Shown here: one piece after another, positions 11,616-23,044 of the stretch
How positions within the stretch are numbered: the stretch's first letter is position 1
Layout: each line of letters starts with the position of its first letter
From: Polytrichum commune
Taxonomy: Eukaryota > Streptophyta > Polytrichopsida > Polytrichales > Polytrichaceae
Assembly: GCA_950295325.1 (NCBI GenBank)
Contig: OX485803.1
Span: 6,074,001-6,138,000, forward strand
Reading direction: 5' to 3'
Length of the DNA: 64,000 bases
The notes under the pieces: generated by a model
The model's database searches: none
The model's input: the letters and a program-made list of their open reading frames with translations, nothing else
What the model was told of the DNA's origin: nothing
Program-made: the position numbers and the translations under genes

Positions 11616-13135
11616 CTACATCCATGCATTTTCAAGTGGGGATGGGATTAGTAAGAAGTTATGTAGTGTACTTTTTAGATGGACTCCGGCTTTATGTTTG
11701 AGCAAGAATAATGTTCTAGTGATGGGCGACCTAACACAATGATGGTATTTAATACGAGTGATATCATTAGAGCCCCCATATTTGGCGAGTATGAATTGTA
11801 GTAGCCCGGCATATATTTTCCCAATTCGACCTTTATCGTTGAGGGCGTTTTGTAGTTGTTCTCCTATGCATCTTAAGTAGGCATTTTGTAATGAGAATGC
11901 TTCAATTCCGAATAGATTGTGTGGGAGTTGGGTAGCGATGTTAGATGTGCATTTGGGGATGCCGCAAATTGTTTTATGGAGTGCTATGATTTTCTTATCA
12001 AGTTTTTTGATAGCTGGAATGGAGTATGACACTGTATAAAAACTGTATGCTATTCCAGCTCGTATGACTGTATCTGCCATGTTTATTTTCTGTTTCATAG
12101 TAGCAGGGCATATTACTAGGGCTTGACATTGTTTGATTACTTTAGCTGTAGTGGTATTTATTTGTGTTTTCCATTTGAGCGACGGGACAAGATTTATGCC
12201 TAGATACGTGTATGGTTCATGTTGATTTAAGGCTGGTATGGGTTGGTTTCTGTAGTTTATATTTGTGGCTTGAATTAGGGCTTTGAAGGTTGTGGGGTGG
12301 AGTTTGGATTTGTTTGGGCATCCAGTTATGGCACATTTGGATATTCCTAGATCCATTCCTGCCCATGCGCAGAATTTGTCCAATTTGTTGAGTTGTGTTT
12401 GTAATGTTTCCAGTTTATTTGCTATGGCTGCTAGATCATCTGCATATGCCGCTGATGATATTTTAACGTTAGATGTACCGAAAATGTATCCATTATTACA
12501 TTGTTGTAGCCATCGAAGAAGGGGTTCTAGGAATATTATAAATAGGTATGGGCTAAGGGTATCGCCCTGTATTGTACCTCTTTGGATGAGGATGGGCAGG
12601 GTTTTACCGAAGTGTTCTCCCATGAATACGGTGGAAGATTGCGAATAAATGTTACCTATGAGGTTTATAGAGTCTGTGGGGTATCCCAGATCTTTCATTA
12701 TGGCCAAGAGTCTGGCGTGATCTATGGAGCCAAATGCGTTTTTGAAGTCAATGTATAAAATATATATATCTTGGTTAGTAAGTCTTGCGTCTTCAAGTGC
12801 GGCGATTAGTAATTGAATTTGTCGAGAAGTGCTTCTCTCTGCTCGAAACCCTTCTTGACTATCGTGTAATATTTGATATTTCTCGCCATATGATGATAGA
12901 ATAGAGGTTAATGTACTCGTGTAAAATTTATATATGGTGTTAGCTAGTGCAATATGTCTGTGATTGGTTAGTTGGGATGGGTTGCCTTTCTTATATAGTA
13001 GAACTGTTAGACTTGTTTTCCATGATGCGGGAATTTGCTTTTGTTTGTAACATTGTTTAAAGAATAGGAAGAGTAACTTGTGGAAGCGAGGAGGCATATG
13101 TTTTATTATTGAATTGGGTATTTTGTTGGGGCCGG
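11616..13135 (-). pseudogene. LINE reverse transcriptase domain
   Basis: The reading frame holds the ordered RT motifs: an upstream NKAP-type motif (the codons for AP lie across a frameshift near 13133-13138), YIDFKNAFGSIDH, RGTIQGDTLSPYLF, the catalytic AYADDLAA, and the thumb-side YTYLGINL. YADD is intact. A single missing base near 13135 moves the frame from that of the endonuclease to that of the RT. The domain ends at an in-frame TAG at 11616-11618, after which the same frame stays open. It would copy LINE RNA at a nicked target in the nucleus. The copy is dead because of the frameshift and stops, not because of lost RT motifs. Confidence 0.9.
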
Positions 13136-15043
13136 GGCTTTGTTGTTACTTAGGTTTTTAAGACAAAGGTCGTACGTTTATTGGTCAAAATATGTGTGTA
13201 GAGGGGTTTGGGGTACGCCTCGTTTGTCAATTGTATATCCTTCTAAATCATGCCAGGGATATTGCCGGACTCTGCATGTGCAATGTAGTGAATGTGTGTT
13301 TTGAAATTGGCATGTGGGAACTGTAGGGCGATTACTGATAGATTATTGTGTGTAAATTTCTGATGCGATGTCGTTTGGGTTGGTAAGTATGTTGTTATGT
13401 CGATCAATGATGGAGTCTAGTGGCGAGGTTTCGGTATTTTTGAAGACTTTTCGGTTTATCTTTTTGGGGCTTTTGTCATACAGTTGACGGTATTTCGAGA
13501 CGGCCTTGAGAATGTAGGCTTTGGTGTATTTTGTGGTGATTTTCCTGGCTTCTTTATTTTCATGTTTTGCTATGGTGGCTATAGTGTCAATCCACTCAAT
13601 AGGGGGGGCCGTTGTAGCAGGTGGGTGTGGGATGCGTGTGTATGGGTGGTTTCGTATAGTATTTAGGATGGGATGTGTGTTCCAAAGTGGGTCGTGTTGT
13701 GCAATGTATATTGTTTTTCTAATGTGGTGATATGTATTGAGGTGTCTTTGCCATTGTCTTGCAAGTTTGCGTGGCAAAAACCCACCTTGTTGCGATGTTC
13801 TGTTTGTAAGGTTGGGTAGGGGGTCAGATTGACATGTTTTTTCAATTGTGTCTGAGATTTTATTCATAATGTTGTCCAATGTTGCACATGCTTCTGCCCA
13901 TTGGTCCGGATTTAAGTGTGGGTGGTTTTCTAGTAGTACGGTAAGGGCTGTTATTTGTGCAGAGTTTTCTTCGAAGAATGTGATGTTAAATTTTTCTATA
14001 TTTTCTGGGGGTATTGGGTTTAGTATTCTAGTTGGTGAATTATTTGGGGGTGGTGGAGATCTGGCGATAATGGTGTTGTGAGGGACATGTAGGACAACCG
14101 GATAGTGGTCTGAGTTGAGATTTAGGTTTGTGGTGGTGGTGGAGATGAATTTACTGTTGTCTGGGGCGCGAATATAGAAGCCATCTATTAGGCTTGTGGA
14201 TGTGTAGTTATATCCTCCTTGTCTGGAGATGTTAGTGTTAGTTGGAATATATTCTAAATTGAATGATGTGGTGAAATTTTTCCATTGGTAATCTTCTTCT
14301 TGTGGAGGGGTGTTAGTGTAGTGAATTTGTCGTCCCCTAAGTGCAATATCTCGGTTGAAGTCACTACATAATGTATACATGTGATTTGGGTGTATAGTGA
14401 TTTGGTTAGTAATTTCGTTCTTAAGATGTGGGATGAGGCAAGTGTCTTCTAGGTGAGTAGGCATATACATGTGTATGATTAGCCAAGGAATTAGTGGGTG
14501 GTTGTTGATTTTAATTATTTGTAAATACGGGGAAATATTGACTGGCGTGGGAATTTTAGTGACATTGCCCGGGAATGCATATTTCTTATGAATAAGTGTG
14601 AGCAAGCCACCTCTTCCAGGTGTATAAGGTATTCTTTGTTGTACGCACCGTGTGAGTGCATATGTGTTGTTGAAAATGAGTTTGAATTCCGGAAATAGGT
14701 TTTGAATGTATTTTGTAGATTTGTTTGCAGTTAGTTTGGTTTCTTGGATATGTATGAGGGTTGGGGTGTTTATGGAGTGATTTATTAGGTCTTGTAGGTT
14801 GGGTAAGGACGAGTTGAGTGATGACGCGTTCCATGTTATTATATTTGTTTCGTGCTCGGTGTCGGTGTTGATTCGTGTGGTTGTTACGGGGGTGGCTAGG
14901 GGTGTGGGCGGATGTGAGTATTCATTAATGTTTTCGAGGCAACGGAGGGCTTCGGTGATCAGTTGTTTTGGGAGATAGGGGAATTTATTTTGAAGGGTGG
15001 TAGGTGTGGGTGTAGTGTCTTGGTTGTGGATGAAGTTATATAT
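13136..15043 (-). pseudogene. LINE APE-type endonuclease and linker
   Basis: The frame is open from 15043 to a TAA at 13343-13345, then through a linker with a second TAA at 13178-13180. The endonuclease starts with TNIITWNASSLNSSLPNL and HIQETKL. It continues with HMYMP, the catalytic CSDFNRD, the STSLIDGFYI strand and LNSDHYPVVLHV, the standard APE/exonuclease III series with the final SDH histidine present. The enzyme nicks target DNA to prime reverse transcription. Roughly 120 residues upstream of the TWN start are Pro/Thr rich with no known fold. Confidence 0.85.
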
Positions 15044-17540
15044 TTATGTGTGGATGGAATTTTTTGGAAGTATTATATCTTGATTGTTGCCTACAAATGT
15101 TGTGTATGGGTGGGGTGTCCGGATGTGTCTTTCGGGGGGATTAGGAAGGTTTGATAGTCTTATAATCAATGTGTTAGTCCATATGTTATTAAAGTGGTAA
15201 TTTTGAGGATGTGGTAGTATATCACTACACTTGTCTACTGAGGGGTGGATGGTAATGATAAGGGCATATAACATATGGGGTAGTGGTGAATGCCTTTGTG
15301 TTTCAATATATTGATGTAGGTATGGATAGGTAGTGATTGTTTGAAGGTGGAGTGGGTGGGTGTTTTTTAGGATGGGGGCAAATGTATTCTCTATATGTTG
15401 GTACTCAGGTTGTAATTTTATAGTGTTTGGAATGAAGTATAATTTGGCTCTTCTCTTGTGTGTGGCGGGGTGTGTATGGAGGAGGTTAGGCATAGGTCCA
15501 CGGTTGAGTTCAATGTCCCCGCATTTGAGTAATTCTAGCGTGTAAATGAAGTAATACCCTTTAAAATGGAGTATTTTTGGTTTTTTCTCATTTGTTTTAA
15601 GATATATTGTTAGTGTAAATTTAGTCGTAGTAAAGAGGTTGGGTAGAGCTAGTATGGTGGTTACTATATGTTTGGGTGAAAAGTGGGATATTATAGTATT
15701 TGTAGGTGCTTGGGTTGTTATGCGGTGATGTTTCCAGTTGTTTATTAGGTGGTATGTGTTAATATTTGTGTGGCGAGGCCGGTAGGCCGAGGCCATTGTA
15801 TTGGGAGTAGAATGTAGTTTATGTGTTGGGTGGGATTTTAGGTTAGGTGGGGTTTCTTGTTTTAAATGGAAATTATTTTTTGGGTCATGTTTTTGGTGTG
15901 AATGCACTTCGTTTTTGAAGTAGAGTTTATGTTTTGGGTTATCATGGTGTAGGGTGGTTGAGATAGTTTCTAGTTGATGGAAGATGGGATATGTATGTGT
16001 GTTGTGTTTTGGTATGTAGGTTGTTGTTTTTCTAAGTATCCATTTGTTCGTAAGGTAATTTTTAGTATGAGTTTTATGGTGAGGCTGGGAGGTCGGGGCC
16101 GGTATGTGTTGTGTGGTAATGAAGGTTGGTTTTGAGGCGTCGTTGAGAGTGGTGTTTAGTGTTTTTGTGTGGGTGAAGTGTTTGTGGGGTATCATTAATG
16201 TTTTGGTGTGTGATGTGTGCGGGCGTGGATAATTGCATGTAACTAGAATGTAGGGGTGTGTGTTGTATGTATGTGGAGTATTCACATGTGTGGTTAGTTT
16301 TTCTTATGTGTGTTGAATGAGATTGAGTATATGTTGTAGTGATTGTTTTTGGGTTTGTTTTGGGTATTGTTATATTGGTTAGATGTGCGTGTTTAATATT
16401 GGTGAGGAGCTCATATAGAGTGTGTAAAGTGGTGTTTGGTTGGCTTGTTGTAAAAGAGGGGCATGCATTGGTTATAAGAATGCATGTTATTAGTGGGTGA
16501 TGAGGGTTAGGATTAGGATGAAGGGGGCGATTGGGATTGTGGGTGAGTATATTGATGAATGACAATACTATGTTTAGTAGGTGGGTATGTATGTCATACC
16601 TTTTATGTGTGGTGTGTATGTGCTCATGTACGGTGTATGTACATGTGGTACCTTTTTGGGAGTAAGTTTGACATTTGATGTGTGGGAATGATTGTTGTTT
16701 ATGGTGGTGGTTGGGTGTGTTTATGTGACATGTATTAAGGGTATTTTTAGTGGGGGAGGATATTTGAGTGTTTGTGTTGGGTTGGAGTATGGACATTCAT
16801 TGGGTTAGATTATAAAAGTGGATTACATAGTTGGGATGTGTGCATATTTGGTGTGTGAGTAGAATGGTATTAGTTGTGTGGTCTCTTTGTGGAGGAGAGT
16901 TGGTAATGTAAGTTATGGAATTTGATTGTTTATTGGCGTAGAGGTAACTTACCCCTAATAGGAGTATGAGTGTGGTTGTTATGCTTCCTCTTAGGTAGTT
17001 GTGGGATTTAAAGTATATACTAAGTATCAAGGATGAGGGTGCCTTTGTTATATGAGTTTTTTGATTTGGTGGGAGGGAGCTAGTATGGGTGCGTTCGGAA
17101 AGTGTAGGGTATTGTGTTGATGTGAGTGCATTATATTGGTTGTGGAGGTAGTATGAGATGATACATATAGTATAAAGGTATCCTTGGTAAAAATGCAAGA
17201 GAGTGTATGTGTTGTTGTATAACAACACAAAACATATAGAGCAACTAATGTATGGAGTTAGGTTACTTGGTGTTAGTGTGTTTGGCCAAAGTAGGTTATG
17301 GTGTAGAGAATTATGGTGGTAATGTGTAGAGGTAGGTCCTTGGGGTAGGGCCGGGAGCTTGGTCTTTTTATTATAAAATAAAAGCAAGATAGAACATATA
17401 GTGTATTGAAACCATTGGTAGGGTATTGTATGGCCTAGAAATATGTGTGCTTGTGCGAACTCTTTATTATAAAAAATCCACAAGATACAACATATAAAAT
17501 AGAGTGGCCATTTGTGAGGTACTATATGGGCACTATCCAT
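15044..17540 (-). pseudogene. LINE ORF2 N-terminus, hydrophobic and repetitive
   Basis: An ATG at 17538-17540 overlaps the ORF1 stop. From it a frame runs to an in-frame TGA at 16797-16799 and on to 16074; the adjacent frame, open from about 16285, runs to a TAA at 15044-15046 and is in register with the endonuclease. A frameshift in the 16.1-16.3 kb overlap therefore separates the two. The first 240 residues hold several membrane-like stretches (YFICCILWIFYNKEF, YTICSILLLFYNKK, ISCSICFVLLYNN, TTTLILLLGVSYLYANK). The first two come from a DNA repeat of about 93 bp at 17370-17520. The rest is rich in His, Thr and Asn, mostly from base composition. Function is unknown. Confidence 0.5.
15494..15538 (-). 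other. 2A-like motif with altered core residue
   Basis: The minus strand encodes LELLKCGDIELNRGP in the frame that leads into the endonuclease. 2A and 2A-like peptides end in D(V/I)ExNPGP and make the ribosome skip a peptide bond. They are known at the ORF2 N-terminus of several animal LINEs. Here the core is DIELNRGP: the proline before GP is an arginine (codon CGT). Everything else, including the hydrophobic run and the CGD, fits. The change should abolish skipping in this copy. Confidence 0.65.
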
Positions 17541-19180
17541 TTAGTGAATGGGGGCCTTGGTGATACATTTGTGGGAAGCCCGGGGGGGCTTGAAGAGGTA
17601 GGGGTGGTGCGGTTGTATGGGGTCCTTGTGGGGTCGGTGGTGGGATGGTTCGGTGTAGCATTTCCGGAGCGGCGGTGGAGAGTCCATGGATTAGACCTTG
17701 CATCCTAAAGTTAGATTGTTGGAATTCTTGTGCGATCGTTCCGAGTAGTGCATGGAGATTGGTAGTGTGAGTAGTGAGGGTTGTGGTAGTAGCCTCGTGT
17801 CGCCGGTCCGTGTGGTGATTTATCGTGGTAGAGAGTGAACCGAATTTTTCGTCTAGCTTTTCTTCAAATTCCTTCATGGTTCTTGCGAGATGATTTTCGG
17901 TGAGGAGAGGGTGGAGGTTGTTAACGTTGCCCATAGCTTGTACCTTCTCCGCGATGGCTTCGCGGGCGGGTGCTTGAGCTAATCGGATCGCCGTTTTGTT
18001 GGGGTCGGACCCGTCGATGCTTCCGCGGTGGGGAATAAAGTCAATGCGTCGACCTAGGAGGAATGTGGATTTGTGAATCCAATCGGTGTATACCGCCGTA
18101 TTTAGGCATTGTATATGACACCAACCCGCTTGTTTGGTGGTGTTGCTTGGGTTGGTGCCAAAACTTATGCCTAAAACGTTGCCTTCGCCGAAAGTGTGTT
18201 TGATGGCCTTGATGATATTGGCTTGTGACTCTCGTTGCGGGAGATTGTTGGCGACAAGCGTCGTGCTTATCCGGAGTTCCGAAGGGTTTCCAACATTACG
18301 GTCATGGGTAATACTCACTAGTAGTTTCTCATTGCTATATGCTAGTCCTTCTTTAAGTATGACATCTCTAGCCTCTTCCGTAGTAAGGGTAAGAAAAGCA
18401 AAGTCCTTGTCAAGTACCGGTTTACTAAGACCCATGAATTCAAGTTGAGCCCCATTGTAGTAACTTTCTTGGACTATAGACTCAAAAATAGTGGATGCTA
18501 GCCCGTGACGGAGAGTTTCACCCTTAAGATATAACCTAAGGTTACGAGCCTTGGTAACTAACTCATACCCCTTTTCTACTTTTCCTATGGTCTTTACGCC
18601 ATCCTCCAATTCCATGACAAATGCTCTATCCCCTCTAAGAAGTGCCATGCCATCCTTTAGTGGGTTTTGAAGGTGTACCTTTAGGAAGCCCGCCCAATTT
18701 TTGGTGACGGCATTGATCTCAATGTGGATGGGGTTGGCGTATGTGGAACCGAGGGGGATATCCATTTGTCGGAGGCGTTCGATGCACGCTCCCCTTGCTT
18801 CTTGCCTACTCATACCTTTGAAACCGTAATCAAAGCGGATTGTGACTTGGAATCCTTCGGATAGGCCGGTGGTGGGGTCCACTCATTCATGTCGTGGAAG
18901 TTGAGTGAAGTGTAAGTGGTTGCCGGGAACCGCGTCCGGCCTCTCGTGGGGATAGCATAGTTGGGGAACTCTCGGGAATGCTCGTCGAAGTGTCTTGAAT
19001 TCGATGATTTCTCTCACGGGGGTCCCGATCTTCGTAAACTCTTCATTGGTTCGATGTTCTTGGATGATTCCCTTTCCCAATTGTGTGGCGATGGCTTCGT
19101 GTATGGAGAATCCGAGCCACATTTGCGAAACTATGTCTATCCGTGGAATATCCTCCCACGGGGGGATCACACCCCCTTAC
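17533..19180 (-). pseudogene. LINE ORF1 C-terminal part, RRM-like
   Basis: An open frame of about 545 codons from just after a TAA near 19178, broken only by a TGA at 18883-18885, to the stop TAG at 17533-17535. The 449-codon part holds a beta-alpha-beta RRM-like segment (VTIRFDYGFKGMSRQEARGA ... NWAGFLKVHL), a second one (RISTTLVANNLPQRE ... GWCHIQC) and a predicted coiled coil around KEFEEKLDEKFGSL, then a Pro-rich tail. Type II L1-like ORF1 proteins are RNA-binding chaperones with RRM domains. The stop overlaps the downstream ATG as ATGGATAG. The 5' part of the ORF is separated by the MITE at 19191-19532. Confidence 0.65.
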
Positions 19181-19190
19181 ATTTCATAAC

Positions 19191-19532
19191 CACGTGCGAT
19201 AAAAGTTTGCTACCCTATATTACATGCCATAGATAATTTTTAAAATTATGATATTTTTTCTACATACACATAACCATTGATAATATCTTTTGTATATTTT
19301 TTTGAAATTTTTAGTCATCTTCATTTTTTGTAGTAATTTGTTTAGTTCAATGTTGCGTCATTCTAGTTAGAAACGGTATGTTTTATTAAAAAAACAAATC
19401 ATCAAATTTGGTTACGAATTTTTACTATGTAATAGATACTATGTATATCTACTCATGAAAAAAAAATCATAAACTTTTGAACCATTTTGGTGATGCTTTA
19501 TGTAAAAAGTAGATTTTGTTTTATCGCACGTG
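19191..19532. mobile_element. AT-rich MITE inserted in LINE ORF1
   Basis: The segment is sharply AT-rich inside the G+T-rich LINE. It starts with CACGTGCGATAAAA (19191-19204) and ends with the exact complement TTTTATCGCACGTG (19519-19532). It has no coding sequence. It splits ORF1. A clean target duplication is not evident. Confidence 0.7.
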
Positions 19533-20398
19533 GTGTTCAACTTGACAATGAAGTGCACCCCCCGTGTATCCTCCTTGTTCCTCATGTTTTGATTTTTGTG
19601 TGAATTAGAGATGGTCTCTAGTCCTTCCGTCTCCCCTCTCCTCCTTTTTGTACTATGGGTGTCGGATGTGGTTGCAATTCTTGGGCTCTTGTGGGATGTA
19701 GATGGCGGTGTCCTTTCGGCCAAGTTGGTGATGTCTAGGCGGTGGACGACGGCTTGGTTCGGGGCGGCCATGAACTCATCATTGGACAAAGAGAGTTGAA
19801 GTGAGCTCCCTCCGTGCTCGGGGGAGACGTCGACTAGTTGCATATCGATGTCACTATCATTGAAAGGTAGTGTTTTCTCCTTCATAAGTTGGTGTTGGCT
19901 AACTTGGTGGTTAGCTTTCTCTCCATCTTCGTCTTCACTGGTTTGATCAATGAGGGCTCTCCTTCTGGCTTTGGTGTAGCTCTTGGTCTCGGACTCTGGG
20001 CCTTTACTGTTGCTGGACATGGGCTTACCTCGTCCAATCCCTTCCTCGTCACTGGGCCGCTCTCGGCGCTTGGTCACGGCGGGGTCTCGGGCTTGTTGAG
20101 GCTCTGCTCCCGGTCCGCTAAGGCTCCTTCGGTGTGGACGCTCGCCTCGGGTTCCTGCCTCAGTGCCGTGGGTGCCCTCTCCAGGGAGCTCCTCCGCAGC
20201 GCCTGCCATCTGCTGTTGGCTTGGGCTTCTCCTATGCTCGCTCCCTTGGTGCAGGCGAAGGCCTCTCCTGTTCGCATTCTCAGACCCGGTGCTGCGAGTG
20301 GTTCGAATCTTGCTTCTGAGGGAGATCTTTGTTCTGGGGGCGCTTGTTGCGGGTGCTAGCTGAACGAACGTCATGTTGTCGTTGTGGGTGGAGGCCAT
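19533..20398 (-). pseudogene. LINE ORF1 N-terminal part, disordered and basic
   Basis: The ATG at 20396-20398 starts a frame rich in Arg, Ser, Glu and Pro without folded motifs. It includes charged runs such as KRRRGETEGLE and several Lys/Arg clusters that could bind nucleic acid. The frame continues a short way into the MITE. G+C content is much higher than in the flanks, with many CpG sites. This is the position of a LINE ORF1 N-terminal tail. Frame connection to the RRM part across the MITE cannot be shown. Confidence 0.5.
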
Positions 20399-22034
20399 GA
20401 GTGTGTTAGGGTGAGTGTAGAGAGGGATGAAAATGTGAGAGAGGTGCTGAGGTATTTGTATTGGCAGCTGGGGGTGTTGCGGCTGGGTGTGACCGTGGCT
20501 TGGCTGCTTGGGCGATGGTGGAGGGGATCCTAGTGAGGAGGCCTGCGGGATCTAATCTGGGCGAGAGAGTCGGCGTTGTATGAGGTAGCTCCTGGTGTGG
20601 TTGAAGAGGTGGGTGGGAAAGAGCGTAGGATGTGTCAGTTTTGAGGTCCAAGTTTGTGTGTGAGCATTGGGGAGGGTATCTGTGCCGTTTTTGTTTGGAG
20701 CTATGCTGGGATTAGAGTGTATGGGCTGTGGGGGTCATAAGGGTCGCGTTGGTGGGTTGGGTGTGCTAGCTTTGGGTGGCCGAGGGAAATGGCTGAGAGG
20801 GGTGTGGAGTTTGTCTGTGGCGAGGTCGTGCATGTGGGTGTCGAGGTCGTGCTGGTGGGCGTCGAAGTCGTGGTTGTGGGTTTCGAGGTCGTGAGTGTCG
20901 TGTTCTGGGTGTGGGTTTGTCCGGGTTTGGCAATGGCTGGTAGTGGTCAAGGGATCGGGTGTTAGGGTTTGGTGGAGCATAGGGTGGGTGAGGGTGTAGG
21001 CTATGGGTGTGGAAGGATTGCAGGTGCGGCGGGAGGACTGCATGTGGAGGTCGGCTGCGGCGGCGGCACCTTGCCGAAGGTAAGCTTAGAGATAGTATAA
21101 ATCTGTGTGTTTGAATTGTTTGAAGTTTTTTGGTTTGTGTGTGATAGGTGCAAATTTTTGGACTAACTGTGGGGTGCTTTGGATGGTGTGGTGTGGGGGG
21201 CGCCGGTTGTTGGAGCGCATGTGAAGAGGAAGCTGTTGGTGGGAGCGGAGCCTGGTGGAAGTTTGCTGGGTGTAGAGTGTATTGTGTTTGAGAAGAGTAT
21301 TGGGTGTGTGTGAGGGAGAGTATTGATAGGTGGTACATAGTGGTAGAGGGTGTGAGGAGTGAGTGTTTGATCAATGCTGGCGGGTAGAGTAGTGGATGGT
21401 AAAATGTGTGATTTAGCATTGGTTCTGTGGTGATGTAGCTCTTGTGTGAGTAGCATCGTATGAGGTAGATTGTGTGAGTTTGATTCGAGAGGTGAGATCT
21501 TTGTGGGTAAGGTGTGGGATAGAATATTAGTGGGTGACCATTGTGGTGTGTACATGTACACAAGTTGCTGGTGCTTATAAGCACCCAGATTAAGAATAAA
21601 GGAGAAACCCTGATGTTGAGGTCGAATGCTGGTTTGGTGGTGCCGCTCTTCTCTGCTTCTTTTCTCCTATGTTTGGTTCTTGTTTCGTGCCGTCCAGTGT
21701 TGCTGTCTATCACTTGTTGAGTAGGCAAGGTCGGGGGCGGAGTGGAGGCTGCCTCTGCCTCGGTGATAAGTTTTCGAGCTCGGAGCTGTGGGCGGCGCAG
21801 TCGCCATGGCTCTGTGGTATTGGACGTTTGGTATCTTCCTTTGTCTGTTTCACCTGTCTGCTGCTTCTTCTGTCTATCGGCTGCGGGATTCTGTGTCGCC
21901 GCTGGGGTTTCGGCGATGGTGGTGTCCTTGCTGTGGTTCTCCTTCTGGCAGCGGCGCCGCACAAGGGCTCCGCCATATCTCTCTTCTGCTCTGCTCATTC
22001 CAACTCCATAGGTAAATCATGAAATAATAGGCCT
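20399..22034 (-). other. LINE 5' leader region, G+T rich
   Basis: The same skewed composition as the LINE body continues to about 22.0 kb. Long reading frames here are low in complexity (Pro, His, Thr, Ser) and probably arise because the C+A-rich strand has few stop codons. A 21-bp tandem repeat at about 20819-20905 gives a seven-residue pattern (HDLDTHM-like) in one frame. It would act as the 5' untranslated region or internal promoter of the element. No promoter motif was identified. Confidence 0.45.
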
Positions 22035-22042
22035 TTGTTAGA

Positions 22043-23044
22043 GGGGATCGCTATTTCCACACCTTTTTTGGCTAGATTCACACCTTTTTGCTAGTTCGGT
22101 TGGCGTTGCACTGAGGCGCTACATATAAGATTCTTCATGGTGCATCCGGACCGTTGATCCACCAAGGCCCATCCAAGGGCCTCAATGATCCTAGGTGGCG
22201 GTGGGTGGTGCTTGCCACCAAGGCGGGGTGGGGCCGTGGGCCTCATGTCTTTTTTGGGGAGGCCGGATTTAGGGTGGTGTCGGGCCTAGTGGCTAGGCGG
22301 GCCCAGTGGCTAGGCCTACTTATTATATAACTAGTTGGTTACCCTTACTCTACTTACTAAATAACTAGTTGGTTAGCCTTACTCTACTTACTAAATGACT
22401 AGTTGGTTACCCTTACTCTACTTACTAAATGACTAGTTGGTTACCCTTACTCTACTTACTAAATAACTAGTTAATTAGCCTTACTCTTCTTACTAAATGA
22501 CTAGTTGGTTACCCTTACTCTACTTACTAAATGACTAGTTGGTTACCCTTACTCTACTTACTAAATAACTAGTTAATTAGCCTTACTCTACTTACTAAAT
22601 GACTAGTTATTTAGTAAGTAGAGTAAGGGTAACCAACTAGTCATTTAGTAAGTAGAGTAAGGCTAACCAACTAGTCATTTAGTAAGTAGAGTAAGGCTAA
22701 CCAACTAGTTATTTAGTAAGTAGAGTAAGGGTAACCAACTAGTTATATAATAAGTAGGCCTAGCCACTGGGCCCGCCTAGCCACTAGGCCCGACACCACC
22801 CTAAATCCGGCCTCCCCAAAAAAGACATGAGGCCCACGGCCCCACCCCGCCTTGGTGGCAAGCACCACCCCCGCCCCCCACCCCACCGCCACCTAGGATC
22901 ATTGAGGCCCTTGGATGGGCCTTGGTGGATCAACGGTCCGGATGCACCATGAAGAATCTTATATGTAGCGCCTCAGTGCAACGCCAACCGAACCAGCAAA
23001 AAGGTGTGAATCTAGCCAAAAAAGGTGTGGAAATAGCGATCCCC
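22043..23044. mobile_element. Fold-back transposon with 8-bp target duplication
   Basis: Nearly the whole 1,002 bp is one inverted repeat. The termini are GGGGATCGCTATTTCC and its complement, flanked by the direct duplication TTGTTAGA at 22035-22042 and 23045-23052. Outer arms (22043-22329 and 22744-23044) are almost identical, apart from a short C-rich insertion in the right arm and isolated substitutions. The inner arms consist of 34-bp tandem repeats, eight on the left and about four on the right, meeting at a palindrome centred on ACTAGT at 22602-22607. There is no coding sequence. An 8-bp duplication suits hAT-like or some Mutator-like elements. The near-identity of the arms suggests a young element or arm correction. 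Confidence 0.9.
22330..22743. repeat. 34-bp tandem repeat in both arms of the fold-back element
   Basis: Units start with ACTAGTT at 22330, 22364, 22398, 22432, 22466, 22500, 22534 and 22568, then continue in reverse orientation to 22743. Variants alternate between GGTTACCCTTAC, GGTTAGCCTTAC and AATTAGCCTTAC. Unequal unit numbers in the arms show that copy number changed after the inverted structure formed. Confidence 0.9.

Larger units (their letters stand above)
8431..22034 (-). mobile_element. Very large decayed LINE (non-LTR retrotransposon)
   Basis: Reading the minus strand from about 22.0 kb down to 8.4 kb gives leader, ORF1, and an ORF2 holding endonuclease, reverse transcriptase and RNase H in the canonical LINE order. 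The block is strikingly G+T rich on the plus strand (C+A rich in coding sense) compared with its flanks. About 13.6 kb is long for a LINE, which usually measures 4-8 kb. The 3' end is marked by TAA at 8469-8471 followed by a short AACTTAAACTTAAA-like tail in the minus sense. I found no convincing target-site duplication, and the 5' limit is an estimate. Frames are interrupted by several stops and at least two frameshifts, so this copy is inactive. Confidence 0.85.

Noticed and set aside
10206-18885. Stop codons reassigned or removed by RNA editing, giving giant functional proteins
   Set aside because: All three stop types occur along with frameshifts. Stop-removing U-to-C editing is known from organelles of some plants, whereas these are nuclear-type retroelements. 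Simple decay explains the data.
20766-21998. Long minus-strand frame of about 410 codons as a gene
   Set aside because: Low-complexity Pro/His/Thr/Ser translation of skewed DNA in the LINE leader; no motif and no consistent codon pattern.
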